From contig OY754987.1 of the NCBI GenBank assembly GCA_963576475.1, positions 7,818,036 through 7,882,035 of the forward strand: a stretch of DNA of 64,000 nt. The letters run 5' to 3'. The position numbers and the translations under genes were made by a program. Each line of letters opens with the position of its first letter. Positions within the stretch are counted from its first letter, which is position 1. Shown here in pieces: positions 1 to 15,300 of the stretch. This stretch comes from Molanna angustata. Taxonomy: Eukaryota; Arthropoda; Insecta; Trichoptera; Molannidae. The notes below the pieces were generated by a model. That model searched no databases and was not told the DNA's origin. It saw only the letters and a list, made by a program, of their open reading frames with translations.

Positions 1-56
1 ACGCTATATTTTTGTAACTGAGTTTAGCTCTTAAACTGAGACTGTAATACCGGCCC
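1..56. repeat. Right end of a GGCC-type TIR MITE (truncated by window edge)
   Basis: Bases 1-56 closely match the right end of the element at 53592-54173, ending in ACTGTAATACCGGCCC and followed by TAT. The rest of the element is left of the window. Confidence 0.7.
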
Positions 57-273
57 TATATGTGTCCGCACTATGTATTCTTTACTCTGTGCATAAAGTA
101 TTTTTTTTGTGTATAATTTTTATTCCCGTAATATTTAATGGGTTGCAGTTACATATTATTATCTTGTAAGAACTATTATTAAAACAGTTTTAGTAAAGCG
201 TACTCATTGATGAGTACCTTTGACACAATATCCACTTATTTGCTATGTAACACTGAAAATTGTTATGTTTTAG

Positions 274-372
274 GGTGTGATATCGCTGGGTGGGGGAGTG
301 AATCCAATCGATGAGTACAATTCTGTTGTTTACTACCACGAGGACAAACCTAGGTGGCATGAAACATTCAAG
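274..372 (+). CDS. mbc: mbc exon 1 of window (DHR-1)
   Basis: Starts after a TTTTAG acceptor and ends AAG|GTATGT, 33 codons, phase 0 at both ends. It reads [20 protein letters not shown] and then the PRWHETFK block, typical of the DHR-1 beta-sandwich that binds membrane phosphoinositides. Earlier DHR-1 exons must lie left of base 1. Confidence 0.9.
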
Positions 373-3300
373 GTATGTTTATATTTCATTTGTTACATGG
401 GTCAATCAATACATCTCAATCCATCCAAGGGGGCAAGTCTAGTCCAACCGGCGAAATCAAAACCCTCATGATTACCCATATCATGGATATAATTGTCATA
501 TGGAGTTCTATAATATCTTTAGATGTTTTCTCACACTTTTTGCTGGATGATTTAAAATGGACCACATCAAAGTGTATCTTGGATAATATTTATTATTTGA
601 ATAATATTTCAGATATGTGTACCCATCGAGGAATTCAAGCAGGCCCACGTCGTGTTTCTGTTCAAGCATCGCAGTTCTAACGAGACCAAAGACAAAATAG
701 AAAAACCTTTTGCGTTTGCTTACACGCAACTCATGCAGACCAACGGAACAACGCTCAATGACACGCAACATACACTCTGTGTTTACAAGGTAAATACTAT
801 CATAACAATCATAATTTATCAAAAAATAAATATTGTTTTAATTTGTGTTACAGTTGATAAAACTTGGCTATTGATTAAACATTCTGTATAAGATGTAATA
901 TTTTATTTTTTAAGGTACAAACAATAATAATAGTAAGATTTTATTTCAGTTTGTGAACAGGGGGTGCATTGCAACACAAACCATATCATATAATATAGGT
1001 AAAGTCTGATTTTTTTAAGAGTGCCAAAGCTCATAGGGTGACCATGGTGTAAAAGAAAAAAAATATTATGGGATTTTTTTTTATCATTTCATGATATAAA
1101 ACGGTTGTAACTTTCGCATGCATATATCTTCAAAACCTTCAAATCTTTTCATACCTATTCTTACTCCCGGTACCATGCGGCTTTAATGAGTATATTATTA
1201 GTTTTTTTCTGCAAATGTTAATGGGCATCTCCTGGGAAAGTAATATTTAAACAAAATATTTATTTGATACTTTTTATTAGGAAAATAAAAGAATACATTA
1301 TGAAGTAATTAATCCTTATAATAATAAACAGTTACATATTATTTTACAAAATAATAAATTATGTTATACAAAATATTTACATAATAGTTCAATGAGGCAA
1401 ATACACATACATAAATAATATATCTATGTAACTAATACAAATAAATCACATATTCTATACTAAGACGGTGATAACACATGTTTATAATAATAATTATATA
1501 TCGATATTAAACAAAAAATAAAATACATAAGTTAGAAATAAAAAATTAAATTCTTAATTTAGAACACATGGTCACCATAAAAAATCAAACGTGCGCTCAC
1601 TTCGAGAGATAGATACGTACTGTCGGGTTTGTTGATGTTTGTTGTTAAGGACACCAAATGGTGTAAACCAATCAGCAACCACGAGTCTACTAATACATTT
1701 ACATGCGTAAATACTATGCATTTTTTTTGTTTATGTATAGAATTGGCACTTTAAAAAAAATCAGACTTTACATCATATATAGGTACATCATTTAAAAATT
1801 AGGTATACATACAAATAAAAAAGAATAAGCATAAAAACAAACAAAAGAAAAAAAAAAGAATCACACATTAATTTGTAAATTCAAAAAAATAGAACCGTAT
1901 ATAACCTTAATAATTTAACTGTGTAAAAATATCTAAATACAATGTGATATATTTTATTAGAATAGAAGTATACTTGTCTCAATCTTTCATAAACCAAATC
2001 ACTGTCTGTATTCTTATTTTCAACATCCATATTTTTGACAATCAATAGTATGATTAGTAAGTTTGTGCAGCATTTTTACTCAAAAGAAACTTGTCAAAAG
2101 GAACAAAATATATCACAGATAGTTTTATTTTAATACTCTGCAGGTCGATCAGAAGAAATGGCCCAATAATGAGGTTGACTCTGCGGCCTGCTACCTCTCT
2201 CTGCCGAGCATGCGGAGCACGGCATCGGGGGATAAGGAAAACAAAGTTCAAAAGGGGTTCCTGTCGCTTTCACCCAAGGATTCCTTCGTCATTGGAACCA
2301 ACGTGTGCTCCACCAAGCTAACTCAGAACGGTGAGTTTATTTTGTTATCGATTACGGAAACATTTCAATAATCGGCACCACAATTCATTACGCGAGTTAC
2401 GCGACGTCCTAAATAAGCGATCTGAACGCGAACTCGAAAGCGAACACAATCAGTTGGTTTGATATTTTCGTGCGAATTGGACACGGTGCCATCGTTTTTT
2501 TTGGTTAAGTATAATGTCAGAAGCGAGATTCGCGCGTGTGTTGGACAGAGCTGCCGCATCGCATCCCATTGGATTCGCGTGTAACCGCATCGGATCGCTT
2601 CGCAATTGCGTACGCTTTGAATTGACTACATTGGACGTCGCGTAACGACTCCCTAAATGAGTTAGACAGAGCTGACAAGGCGACATACTATGATCAATAC
2701 TTTAGTGTAAGTGCTCTAATAAAGTATAATATATTGCTTCTAATGTCCCCAGTGCTCAAAGCAAGAGCATTTTGTCTAAAGGATTGTAAACAGCTTTGTT
2801 TCATCTGTTGAAAAAAATTGCTTGCACTGTCCGAGCAGAATAACCAAATATCCTAACACTTTTTTTATTCCCAATTGTAATAACAACTACACTCAGTATG
2901 CTTTTGTGTACCGTGCTTGCACTATGTGGTGTATAATCAGTGGCGTGCAAGCCATACATGCCTATATGCCTGGCATGACTATCAAAATCCCAAAAAAAAA
3001 ATCAAAAAAAAAAATAAAAAAATTTTTTTTAAAAAAAACTTGTACTATATTTTTAATTTATCAACGAGTTGTAGGGCGAATAACGAATCATAAAACAGTT
3101 TTTATTTTTTTTCTAGCGCAAATATTAACGGAGATATGAATTTCTTAAAATTTGAATAATTGTCCTTTGTAGCTTTAATTTGCCTGTAATTATTTTCGTC
3201 TGTTGCAACACTGAATTTAAAACGTATGCAACATTGCTTCCAAGGAGAAACATTGACAGCTTTGATAACAGTAGCAAACCTTGTATATGTGTTCTGTGGT

Positions 3301-6300
3301 AGCAAAAATGTCAGAACACATGTATCGTTCACGATTTATTTCCCTACAAATTATAAATCTCTTTTTACTTTTGTCGTTAATATTCATTGCAGTATGCCAG
3401 ATACATTTGAGCATACAATACACATGACTAAAGGAACAAAGTTTGTTTGTTTGTGTTAGTGTATCTGTGTATTTTTAAGGTAAGATTTATGCTGGGCATA
3501 GTATGAAGCTTCTTCAACAGTTTGTATGTATGGGTGTAAGAATATTCAGATGGTTTGGTTCAACATGGTACATTTTTACATCAACGACCGTTAGATTATT
3601 GTATCATACAATAATCTAATTGTATGTTACGCCAAGATTTTGGTGCTAATATAAATATATTGAATTGTTTTGATTCGAATCATATCGAATAGATCGTTTA
3701 TCTTTTAAGTGACTGGAAATAAAAGGGAGAGTGATAATAATTGTTTCTAATAAAATTTCAAAAAGTATTTAAAATATTATTAGCATTATGCATTTGCCGC
3801 GTAATTCAAAGCAGTTTAAAAATTCGATTTCATTGTAAAAAAGCAAGTAAAGATAATATTTTAAATAAACGTTTTGTAAAATATGTAAGAAATTACATAA
3901 AAAATGTATGTACAATTTGTAAGGAATTCATAAATATTATTCAAATATAAGAAAAATAACCTTTGCGTAACTATGAGTAATATATCAATTAATATATCAC
4001 GACATCTATGAATAAAAACTAATGGACGAAAAATAAAATAATGGATGAAAACATTTACTGCTAGTAAATTTTCTGTGATAATGGTTGGAAAGATACTTCA
4101 TAGATGTCTCTGAATTTTAACTGACATTCATGATATGTATTTACAGTTAGTTATTAAAAACTTTAAGTTATTAGAGGGCTGCATTTAAAATATTTATCAA
4201 TAGAATTGAAATATTTCCAATATTATGCAATTTTGATCATTTGCTCCTACATTCACGCAATGCGTGTAATTGGTGCTATATGCATAGTACAAAACAGGAG
4301 TTAAAGAAAAAATATATGGTGAAAAGATATTATGGAGGTTGACTAAACAGAGGATGTAGTTGTTTTTGGGCAGAACCAGCTGAAGGACCCCTCGCACGCC
4401 ACTGTGTACAATGCTTCCTTTAATACACTCGACATCTCTGCGAGCTCTCTCAGTGTGTTTAGGACAGCTGTCTTAGTATCTCTCCTAGTACTTTCTTATT
4501 TTAGAGTTTTATGTACTAGTTAATTAATTATGTTATTGTTTGTAAATATAAATTATCCTATTGAATAATGCATGGAGTTTTCACTGGTCCATTAATAAAG
4601 CATTGCAACGTTGTCTGTTTTATAAATTGTGTAGACTGTATAATAACTCTATCAATTAATGAATAAAAATAAAATAGAACAACATAAGACATATCAACGC
4701 CCTTGGAATGATCCTGAATCCTTAAACTGTGTTGTAAATTACAGCATTTCACTCAACATGGAGTTGATGTAGCGTTATCACTCCCTCTTTACAGAATCTG
4801 CATGCGCTATCTTTTTCTAGTCCTATTTTCTGCAGAAACTCTTCAAGTCTGCAATGTCCTGTCAGGGTTTTTAGGACTTTTCTGTCGAGGCTCACACATG
4901 CTCTGGATATTTTTCTGTCATGATTACCTAGCAGTTTCTTAGCGTGTCTGATCCCTGGAAGTTCAATCCAGTAACTGGATCTCCGCAGCTGTCTTTACTC
5001 CTTCCAAATTTGCCACAAGAAATGTTTTTAATGTATCGACATTGATTTCAGTGGAATTATTGGGTGTGCTGAACTGGGGTGACCATGTGAAAGACGACAC
5101 CCTGCGACATTCCCTGAAGGCTCTGATGAGCGTTCCCGGCGGAGAGGTGGTCAAGTTTCTTCAGGATATATTGGACGCCCTTTTCAATATTCTCACTCAG
5201 GTAAACATTCAGTGCGCACCGTTGCCCGACCAAGAAATTTTTGAGGAGGCTTTTTGTTTTGATATCATATCGTGGGGTGAAAGGCTATTTTTTTAAGCGA
5301 CATTTTTCTATATTGACATTATCTTAGAAGACAGGGCTGTATTTTTGTTGAAAATTATACCAATATATCAAGAGATTTTTTTTGAGAAATAGTGACCTTA
5401 CCCAATTAAAAAAATATGGCCACAATTTTTTTTAATGCTATTTTTTTTATAAAAATAAAACTTTGAATAGCTACTCTTGTAAAGTTATAAAATGTAACTT
5501 AAAAACAAATGGCTTTTCACCCCTCGATATGTCTAAAGTGCATTACCTTAGAGCTGATTAGTTTTCCATAGATACCTTTTAATTAAGGTGAACCTATACT
5601 GAACATATATACTCAAGAGTCTCATGCTCTACCGACTGATATAAAGATTTACTGGACCTATTATTTCTCTTGTCTGTGACCATACATGATCTATTGTGCT
5701 CTCCCCTCCTGCGTGAAGCTCAAGATTCTGCTGGTTGAGATGGCTCCCACGTCCATGGGTTTCAATATAAATGCTCCCAGGTGTTTGTATGTGGTTATTA
5801 AGGTTGGATATTCACAGATTACGCGTGAGGCAGTTTGTTCCTCATGTTGACAGCTTCTACAGTTAGGGTCCTCTGCAAGGCTCATTATGTTATGCAATCT
5901 ATAAGTGGCAGTGACCAGTTGGTGTATAAACCGCCACCTCTCTCAATTGTCAAACTCTCGCATAATAATTATAATGAATGTTGGTTTTGTAGGCTGACCT
6001 AGAAAGGAATGTGGACATGGATGAGGACCCGTTCAGTTCGTATGAGTTTCTGGTGTTTGAGTGTCTTCTGTCCCTCATCAGTTTGGTGTACGATAGAAAG
6101 TTCACTCACTTTCTTCCCGTCTTGGATCTATACATCAAGGATGGATTTTGTGCTACACTCGCATACAAGTAAGATTAAGAAGTTTCACTCTTTTTACGGC
6201 TCAAATAGTTTTTAATAATCAAAAAAATAGCACATATAAAATAATGATTTTTCATTGATAATTATGAACACATTTTTATGGTGAATGTGGAAGATGTGTT

Positions 6301-9300
6301 CATAATTAAAGTAGGTAATTAATTATGCAGTAAGACACCGCTTGGAATAGTAATTTCACTCTTCTAAGAACAGAAGCAATATAAATCTTCACCATAATAT
6401 TTTAGATAGTAAATATATGCAAAAAAAATAAAAAATATATGTAAAAAATAAATATATGTAAATATATGCAAATAAAACATCGACGTTTTCTTAATTTCAT
6501 ATTTTGCTGCGTGGCGGGCAATATACCCACCAGATGTCGCGTCGGCGGCAAAAATGATAGTTGTCAAAATAATAATTTTCGAGAGAAGATTATCGGTGGT
6601 TAAAAATAAATAACTTATTGTAATTTTTTAGTGTTTTAAATTGTAATTTTACAGAAATAAAGGGCATTAAATGTTGATTCTCTAAAAAACAGAAACGCAA
6701 TTCTTGTCTTTAATTTGATGTAAGTGTATAAAAACATTATATATATTTATTTATCAACGAAACATTAAGACAAGTAAATAAAGCAGCTGCAATATCGGGA
6801 TGCCTAAAGGGAAGTATATGGAGGAATAAACACATGAATATCGAAAGCAAAGTCTGGATATATAAAACATGTGTAAGACCCATTGCCACCTACGGAGTAG
6901 AGATCAGAGCAGACATAATGAGAACAAAATCTCTTCTGAGAACATCAGAGATGAGGACATTGAGATGTATAACCGGAAACACTCTAGGAGACTGAATTCG
7001 AAATACTGAAATAAAAAAAAAGTGTAGTACGGAAGACATCGTCAGATGGGGAAGACAACGGAGGCGATATTGGAGCTCACACCTTAACAGAATGGATGGA
7101 AACAGACTCCCAAGTATCGCTCTCCAGGAGAACCCATGCAGCTGGAAGAAGACCACCAGGAAGACCTCCAAAGAGATGGCGAGACAGCTGGCAGTCCACA
7201 TCGCAGGAGACAGAATAGCGGTAGAAACAGATCTTCGGATCTATAAAAAGGAAGAAGAAGAAAATATTTATTTATATGTATGCAACACTAAAATCTTTCC
7301 AATGCTTATATTCAATTACATTTTAAATTATTTCCCGTAATACAATCTTTCAGATTTTTTATACACACTTGCTTCTGATGAAAGCATATAAAAAACAAAT
7401 TGGTTGCGGCCAACACTACTCTCTTACATACACTCTTATTTCAAACCACTTCCCAAAGTCCATTATTTGAGACTGAAGGGAAGGGACGGGATGGGGGTTT
7501 CTTTATAAAATTAGAAAGAAAATAAAAGATCAAAATTTGATATTAGATGTGACAGCGTTAGTTAATAAAATTAAACAAGGATTTAAAATTATTTGAAACC
7601 TCAGGAAAACAAACTCCTAATTAAGAGATTCTTTACAGATCTGTGGATAGTAATTTTGCTACTAAAATTTAGAAATCGATTTTCTGATATATAAGGCGTT
7701 AAATGTGTTAACATGTTTTATGGCTTATTTTGCTAAAACAAATTTGTTTATTTTTATTTGACTTTTTGTGATTAAAAAATATGTTTATGAAAACATTTGC
7801 TTTTTTTTTTTAATTTTGTCCTCTCGTAAATTCATGATTCCCGGGAAAACCCTGGAACTTTTTATATTTATTCCCAGGTCCCGGGATTGTAAAAAAACTG
7901 GGAACAGAGAAACCCTTAACGGAAGGGAGACTAAAGGGTGGGAGGGGAATGATTTTATAAAAACTTAATAATGTATGTTAATTTTTATTTATCGTATTAG
8001 ATATTTTTTTACTCATAACAAATAAATATTTCAAAATTACTAAAACGATTTTCTTGATGAGTTAGCTTATTGCTTCACATTTATCTTCTCAAGCAACGCC
8101 GGGTATACAAATATTTTAAAAATCGTAATGATTGTTTTTTTCCTGCATTGACAGAAAGCTGTGCAAGTTGCTTTCCCTCCTAGTGCTGGGCGCAGACAAG
8201 GGAGACAACGAAGTGTTGCTTCGTAGCATGAAATGTCTGGAGCATCTCATGAGGTTCATCGTGAGGTCGCGGCAACTACACGCCGAACTGACGCAGCGAA
8301 GCGACCAGCACCAGTTTCAGCAGCTCTTCCAAGGTCAGTCACTCTCTCTAAATGTCAGCCTTCGTGGGCTTAATTGATTAGACATTTAACACCCAAGCGA
8401 GGTTGATTTTCATCAACCAAAGTGTCTGTAAATAGAAGGTGATTTCTAATAGTCTTACATACATACATCTTCTTCTTCAATGGCACTACAGACTAAATCG
8501 GGCTTTGGCCTCTTCCAACCATTCCTGTCCTCAGCCACCGTTCTCCATCCAGTCACTTGGAGAAGCTGGTTCGCATCTTTGGTTACTTCGTCTTACCATT
8601 TCAGTCTTGGTCTTCCTATCCTCCTCTTTCCCCCCCGGATGCCCCATCTTCACCCTCTTGGGTACCCGTGAGTTTGGCATTCTTTGTACCTGTCCACCCC
8701 ATCTCAATCTCGAGAGCCTCATATGGGTTGAGATATTAGGGACAACATACATACCATCATGCCATATCCCTAACGGGGTAAGCAGAGAAAACCGAGCGCC
8801 ATACTCCTCTATTCCTGCACACATTCCTGGTTTCTTTTACATCCATGCATCGTCTCATACATGCTCATCAATTTTTCAAGCTTCTTATTTTTTCTTCCTT
8901 CAAATCAAAGTATCATTCACAGGGTCATGCCATCTCTTTCTGGGGCGGCCCTAGGAAGAGATGGCATTATTTCTTCTTCTGTAGTAAATATAAAAAAATC
9001 ACGCTTTACACTATAACTGACGTGTTAAAATAGCAATTTTCCACACTTTGATAGCCTCCATTACTCAGGGTTCTTATTATCTAATTGTTACCTGCTGTGA
9101 TATCCTTACACAAAAAAGAAAAATCAGTCTTTATACTATTACTTAAGTCTGGTAGTTGCTGGCTCTTGCTCTAATACACTTATGATGTATTACAAAATTA
9201 TATTTCTTACCCTAATAGTTATATTTATTAGTATTGGATCATGTATATGCTTTGAAGTATCGGCTTAAAATAGTGCTTCCACTCTTGCAATATAATTGCT

Positions 9301-12300
9301 TTCGGGTGTCCTTTAAGAGGGGGGTAATCGAAAATATTACAGGCAACAATAGCATCTACATTGATCAGCAATGAGGTTCACCACCCATTCTGAATTTTGC
9401 CTTTATAGGTGAGACGAGACTGGCTTGTGTTTTGTGCTTCCTTTTTTTTTAATTCGCACCTGTCGCTGGTTACCCCATTTTGTGGGATATGCTTATTGTT
9501 TATTGTATTTTATCCCCCCTAGGTTCTTTACAGAACACTTGGGTTCATCGTTACATTGTTCACAATTCACAATATTATGTTCGCAATAATTGATATAATA
9601 CATTGAAATAACATGATATCATGGTTTATCAGAGTACAGATATAGTATATTAAAGAGTTAATAAAAATTAAATAATATAGAGAAACAAAAAAATATGTAT
9701 ACAAAATAAACAATTCGGAAAAAAAAGAAAATAATAATTCAGTGCTAGAAGGGTCCTACTTGCACCATGTCCTGCTAGCACAGTTATTTAAGATAAAAGT
9801 AAGGTACATAGCATTGAAAAAGCAGAAAGGATACAAGAACAAAGTCAAGGACGACAAACCAAACAAATATGCATACATACCCGTAATGGTATGTATGTAT
9901 ATAGCACCAATTTGGGTTTTTTAATGTGTTTTGTTTTTCAGAATTGTTGAGCAGTATAATAGTGATGATGCGCAGTGACTCCAAGAGTGCTCTCACATCT
10001 CAAGGTGCTTGTATCAAGTATCTTCCATCCTCCATACCTCACATTATACAAGTTTATCCAGATACACATCTTACGTAAGTTTCTTATATTGTCTACGGTA
10101 TCATCATTCAGTATGCGACATTGTCTAAAGAATTTGTATGGCAGCAAGTAAGAATCAAAAACAAAAAATGTACGATGAAAAAAGACATTGTAAGTAGAAT
10201 GCTAAGAATTAATAAATAATGCCTAACAAAGAAAATATACAAAATGAACAGGAATGGAGTAAGAGGTCTAGGTCATATAAGAAAAGGATGACTCGACCAT
10301 GTGAATGATATCTTGAAGGGGAAACGTATCAAGTTTGCACAATAGATGTACTGAGGCGATGGATGCTTACCATGATAGAAAAATCTGACTAAGGTTTCTC
10401 CGCTTACTCCGTTAGTGACATGGCGTGATGCTATTATTTTGATTAAAAAGAATGTTCTACTGTTAAAATATTTGTTTTAACAGCAATGATTGTTGAAATA
10501 TTTGTTTTCAGAGCAATGATTGGTGAAATATTTGTTCTCAGAGCAATGATTGGTAAAATATTTGTTTTCAGAGCAATGATTGGTGAAATATTTGTTATCA
10601 AAGCAATGATTGTTAAAATATATGTTTTCAGAGCAATGATTGGTGAAATATTTGTACTCAGAGCAATGATTGGTAAAATATTTGTTTTCAGAGCAATGAT
10701 TAGTGAAATATTTGTTCTTAGAGCAATGATTGGTGAAATATTTGTTTTCAAAGAAAAGATTGGTGAAATAAATATTTGTTCTTAGAATAATGATTGGCGG
10801 ATATTTGTTTTCAGAGCAATAATTGGTGAAATATTTGTTTTCAGAACAATGATTGGTGAAATATTTGACGTGTTGCCGTTGGAGAGGCTAACGAAGCAAC
10901 GTCTTACAGCCATATTGGATATTGTACAAGGTCCATTGTTCCTCAATAGTCATTGTCGATGTATACTTCTACCACACATTACTACCAACCTAAAAACATT
11001 AATACTTAACAATGATGAGGTATGATATTTTTTTATACTTTTTTCGTGGTTTGGTTATATTGTTGTATATTTTTCATTTTATTTTTCTAACCTAATGAAT
11101 TTATTTATTTTTCGTGTAATAAAATTGAAAGATACACGGTAAAAATGAGATAACATTCTATTATGTAAATCAATAGTTCTATTTAATCTATGGTTTTATT
11201 TAAGGTGATGCCATAAACAAATAATACAATTTTATTTTTTTTACTGTGTACACTTCAGTTTTATTATTCATATTTTTCATTTAAATGGGCCATTTTAGAT
11301 TTTTTTTATACATAGATTATTTTTATATGTTGTAGTGTAGTATTAGTCTATTTTTATAGAAATATTTTCTCTTTTCTCTTGATTTAAAAAAATTCCATTG
11401 ACGAATAAAGTATTACTCTATTTTTTTTTCATTTTGGTGTGGGGATATCAGAATTTAATCTTTTTATCTATGGTGAAAGAAAAAATGGTGAATGGTGTAT
11501 ATAAAAATAATATTATATTAAGGCTGGAAAGGTAAAAAAAATATAAATCTAAAACAATTGCATACTTTTTAAACCAATTTTTTTATTTTTGTAAAATTTT
11601 TAAAAACTAATTATTAGCTCTTTGGTTGACTTTACCATTCTAGCGTCAATATTATTGTGTTCTATTTTCAAATGTTACATTTTTCTCAGAATCTTTAATA
11701 ACTTTAATTCTTACTTTGAATTAGCACCACTTTTATACCTTCACACGGTTTTTATTCTAATGTATAAAATATTCTAGCATGATCCTAAAAATATTTTTTT
11801 CAGTTTGTCTTAGCATGGTTCTATTGCATTTGGATTTTTTTTTCTTATTCTAATATTCGAATGAAATTAACGATTTAAATGTGTGACATTAATTTCACTG
11901 ATTTGTTTTATTTATGGTACCTCATGTCTATTAATGAATCTTCATTTTTGTCTATGCCGCCCTATTTAGCCGAAAAGGTAAGTTTCACTTTTTCAATCCT
12001 TAACTGTTTTTTTTTTTACTATTCGTGTTACCCCATTTAAAAAGGAACCATTTTAAAAATAAACATTTTTTCTCTGCAATTCAAAACAGTGAGACCTGCT
12101 TAAAGTGTTCATTCCATTCAGCGATTTATATAAAAAAATGTTAAATTGTCGGTTTTTTAATTGTAAGTTACATAGCAGGGAAAAAATCTTTTTCTAGCTC
12201 ATATGATTTTGAGACATTTTTATTTGTCAACTATTTTTAGGTTTTACGGTATATTTTTTATGCACAAATGTATATAATTGTACATACCATCAAGCCATGT

Positions 12301-15300
12301 CCCTCGTGGGGTAGGCACGCATTCCTCGACTCGTCCACATTCATGCATCGTCTCATACATGTTCGTCTAACATTTCTGTCTTTCAGAATATCAGTCACAT
12401 GGTCGTGCCATCCTTTTCTTAGGCGGCCCTGCTCCCCTGGACAACGTGTCATTTAGCTCAAGAAAAGATAACTCCATTTATGGAAGTGACAGTTGCCAGT
12501 CACGTGACTGGCAACTGTCACTTCCATACATTGAGTTATATTTGCTTGTTTCTTTTCTTGAGCTAAATCACACGTTGTCTAGGGGGGCTGACCTCTCATT
12601 CTATTCCTGTCCGCAATGTTTATTTTCTTTGTCAGGCGTTCCTCATTCATTGTCCCCACGTGGCCAAACCATCCTTATGTATTCACTTTCTTTCTATTAA
12701 TGACATCTTTCTTCATCTTCTTCTTACATCTTTTTTCCTTATGTCCTCATTTCTTACTCATTTATACATTGTTCTATTACAGATTCTTCTTAGCGATCTC
12801 ATTTCAACTGCTTTGATTCTGCTTTCATGTGACTTTTGCCATTTCCAGGTTTCACTTGCATATGTCAAGGTTGGCAGTACGATTGCGTTATGAATGGCTA
12901 TTTTGACTTCCTTTGCTATGTTGCGATTATTCATAACTGGTCTTAGTGCTCCATTCACTCTGTTTCCTGCCATAACTCTTCTCTTAATTTCCTTATCAAG
13001 CCTTCCATTCTGTTGAAACATGCTTCCCAGGTAGACATATTCGTCGACTTGCTCGAACCATTTCACTCTTTTCAAAAACTGTTGCCTTTGATTTGCTGGC
13101 ATTTGTTCTCTAGGCATCCTTCATATACCATACTTCCAAGATACTTTTCCATACTTTCTGCTAACCGAACTTTATCGTCTGCATACATCAAATCTCACAC
13201 TATTAGAGTACTCAATTTCAGACCCTTGCTTAAATCCAGGCTCTTATTCAGAAATCAATGTACAGGTTGAAGAGCCATGGAGACAGCACGCACCCCTGTC
13301 TAACGCCATTATTTATAGAGCCGTACCTCATTGCTGTGTCGTTGACACAAACACCTGCTTCGCTGTTCTCATATAATGATGCGTTTGCGCATATCAGCTT
13401 GCTCTTCACTGCTAGTATATCCCAAAAATTTTCACAGAAAATTTTCTGTTTTTTATCTAGAACCTTTTCTGTGGCTGTATGCAGAGAAAAAAAATAGTCT
13501 ATACATCCTCTGCTGCCCACAAACGCACCTTGCACCTTGCTTTCTGTAATCTTTGATTCAGAATCCTTGCATACATCTTACCAACTGAGCTTAACAAACT
13601 TATGGCTTTATAGTTTTTGCAGTCGATCTTCGATCCTTTACCTTTATGCAAAGGTACCACGACTGCATTTCTCCAGTCAGGAGTGCATCCTGCTTCCCAA
13701 TACATGTTGAAAAAAGAGAAGCACCACTCCAACTTTGCTCGCTGCCATATTTTATAAGTTCAGCTGATACACTGTCACATCTGGCAACTTTTCCCACTTT
13801 CGTGTGTTTCACTGCGTTTCACCCCCGCTTATACTACTATCATCCAGCTCCTTGAAACATTCTTTCCATAGTTCTTTAAATCCCTCTTCATCCATAATTA
13901 TTTTTCTATCTTTACTATCATTAATTCCTAGCGATGCTTTCACAGTTCCATTTTTCCTTTTCACTACACCTTTCCAGAACATTTTCATGTTTCCAGGTAA
14001 GTTGTTGGCTATTTTCTGGCTTCTTTTTCTTTTATACCATCCTTTTCTCATTTTATGGTGTATTTTACTACTTTCTTGCTTACTGTATATTTCTCTTTTG
14101 CCAGATCCTTTTGCAGCTATTAATGTCATCCATGCTTTTTTCTTGTCACCCACAGCTAACTTAACTCCCTCATTCCACCATGCGTTGCCTTTCTTTCTAC
14201 CTTTTTAGCAATACAACAGACCTTCGCTGTCTTACATATGGTCTCTTTCAGGGTTGCCCATGCTACCTCGATATTTTCACTTCTGTGCATTGCCTCTAAG
14301 AAGTTTGTTTCTGGTTTCTTTTACATATTGGTTTCTTACACTCTCATCTTGCAACCTTTCTAGTATATTTCACTTTGATGGTTCACTTGTGGGTGGGTTT
14401 TTGAGCGCCAACTGGTGAACAGAACAATTATTGATATCACCAAGTAGTGATCTGTCTCCAGGTCCGTGCCCCTGTACACTCTAGTGTCCACTGTTGCTTT
14501 CCTTAGTGGGGCATCAACACATACATAATCTATTATTGACCTTTCATTCCCTTTTTCCCATTTTTACTGGTGAGCTCTTTTGTGGCTGAATACTGAATTT
14601 ACCACAAATAAATTCTCTTCTGTGTACACTTCCAGTAGTCTTTTTGCATTGTCATTCACTCCAATATCGCCGTAGGGTCCAAGGACAGACTCATAATCTT
14701 TCCTACAGAGACCCACCCATCCGTTTAGATCTCCAGCCAGAATCATCCTTTTCACTTTCACTGTCGGAGTTTCTAGCTGCATATCCTACTAATAGTAATA
14801 CGCTTGTAATTCTGATCTTCAGCCTTACCCACATCAGTCTAGACCTTTCAAGCTTGTACTCTTTAATACATTTTCCCATACATTTCGCTAGAATCACACC
14901 GACTCCTTTGCATGCAAAGTTGTCACTCTTCATTCCCGGCCACATCTCTATCATACCATCATTCTTAACGTTCATTCCTTTACCTTTCTTTTTTGTCTCA
15001 CTTACACACAATATGTCTATTTCTTTTCCTCTCATTATATCACACAATTCATTCATCTTTCTATCCATACCTTCTCTGATATTCCAGACTCCCACTCTAC
15101 ATTTGGTTCTTCTCTTTTCGCCTACCCCCTGGACCGTAACATGACGAGTGATGGGATGTTTTCCCCGAGGAGTCCAGGAGGTTTATATTTGTAAACATTA
15201 TCAATTTTTGGTTTTTGAATTTTGAGGTTATCTTGTATATAATCTCCAAATATTTTTTTTTCTTCTTCAATCAATTTTGTTATCATTTTTTTTAATTGCA

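Noticed and set aside
8439..8954. 171-codon plus-strand ORF
   Set aside because: Antisense to two LINE tails that are recognisable on the minus strand.
10443..10751. Minus-strand ORF with repeated [10 protein letters not shown]
   Set aside because: Antisense shadow of the 30-bp junction array.
13804..14208. 134-codon plus-strand ORF, hydrophobic
   Set aside because: Shadow of LINE-A coding sequence; apparent membrane segments come from antisense of Lys/Arg-rich codons.
14644..15144. 166-codon plus-strand ORF rich in Ser/Leu/Phe
   Set aside because: It lies antisense to the endonuclease part of LINE-A.
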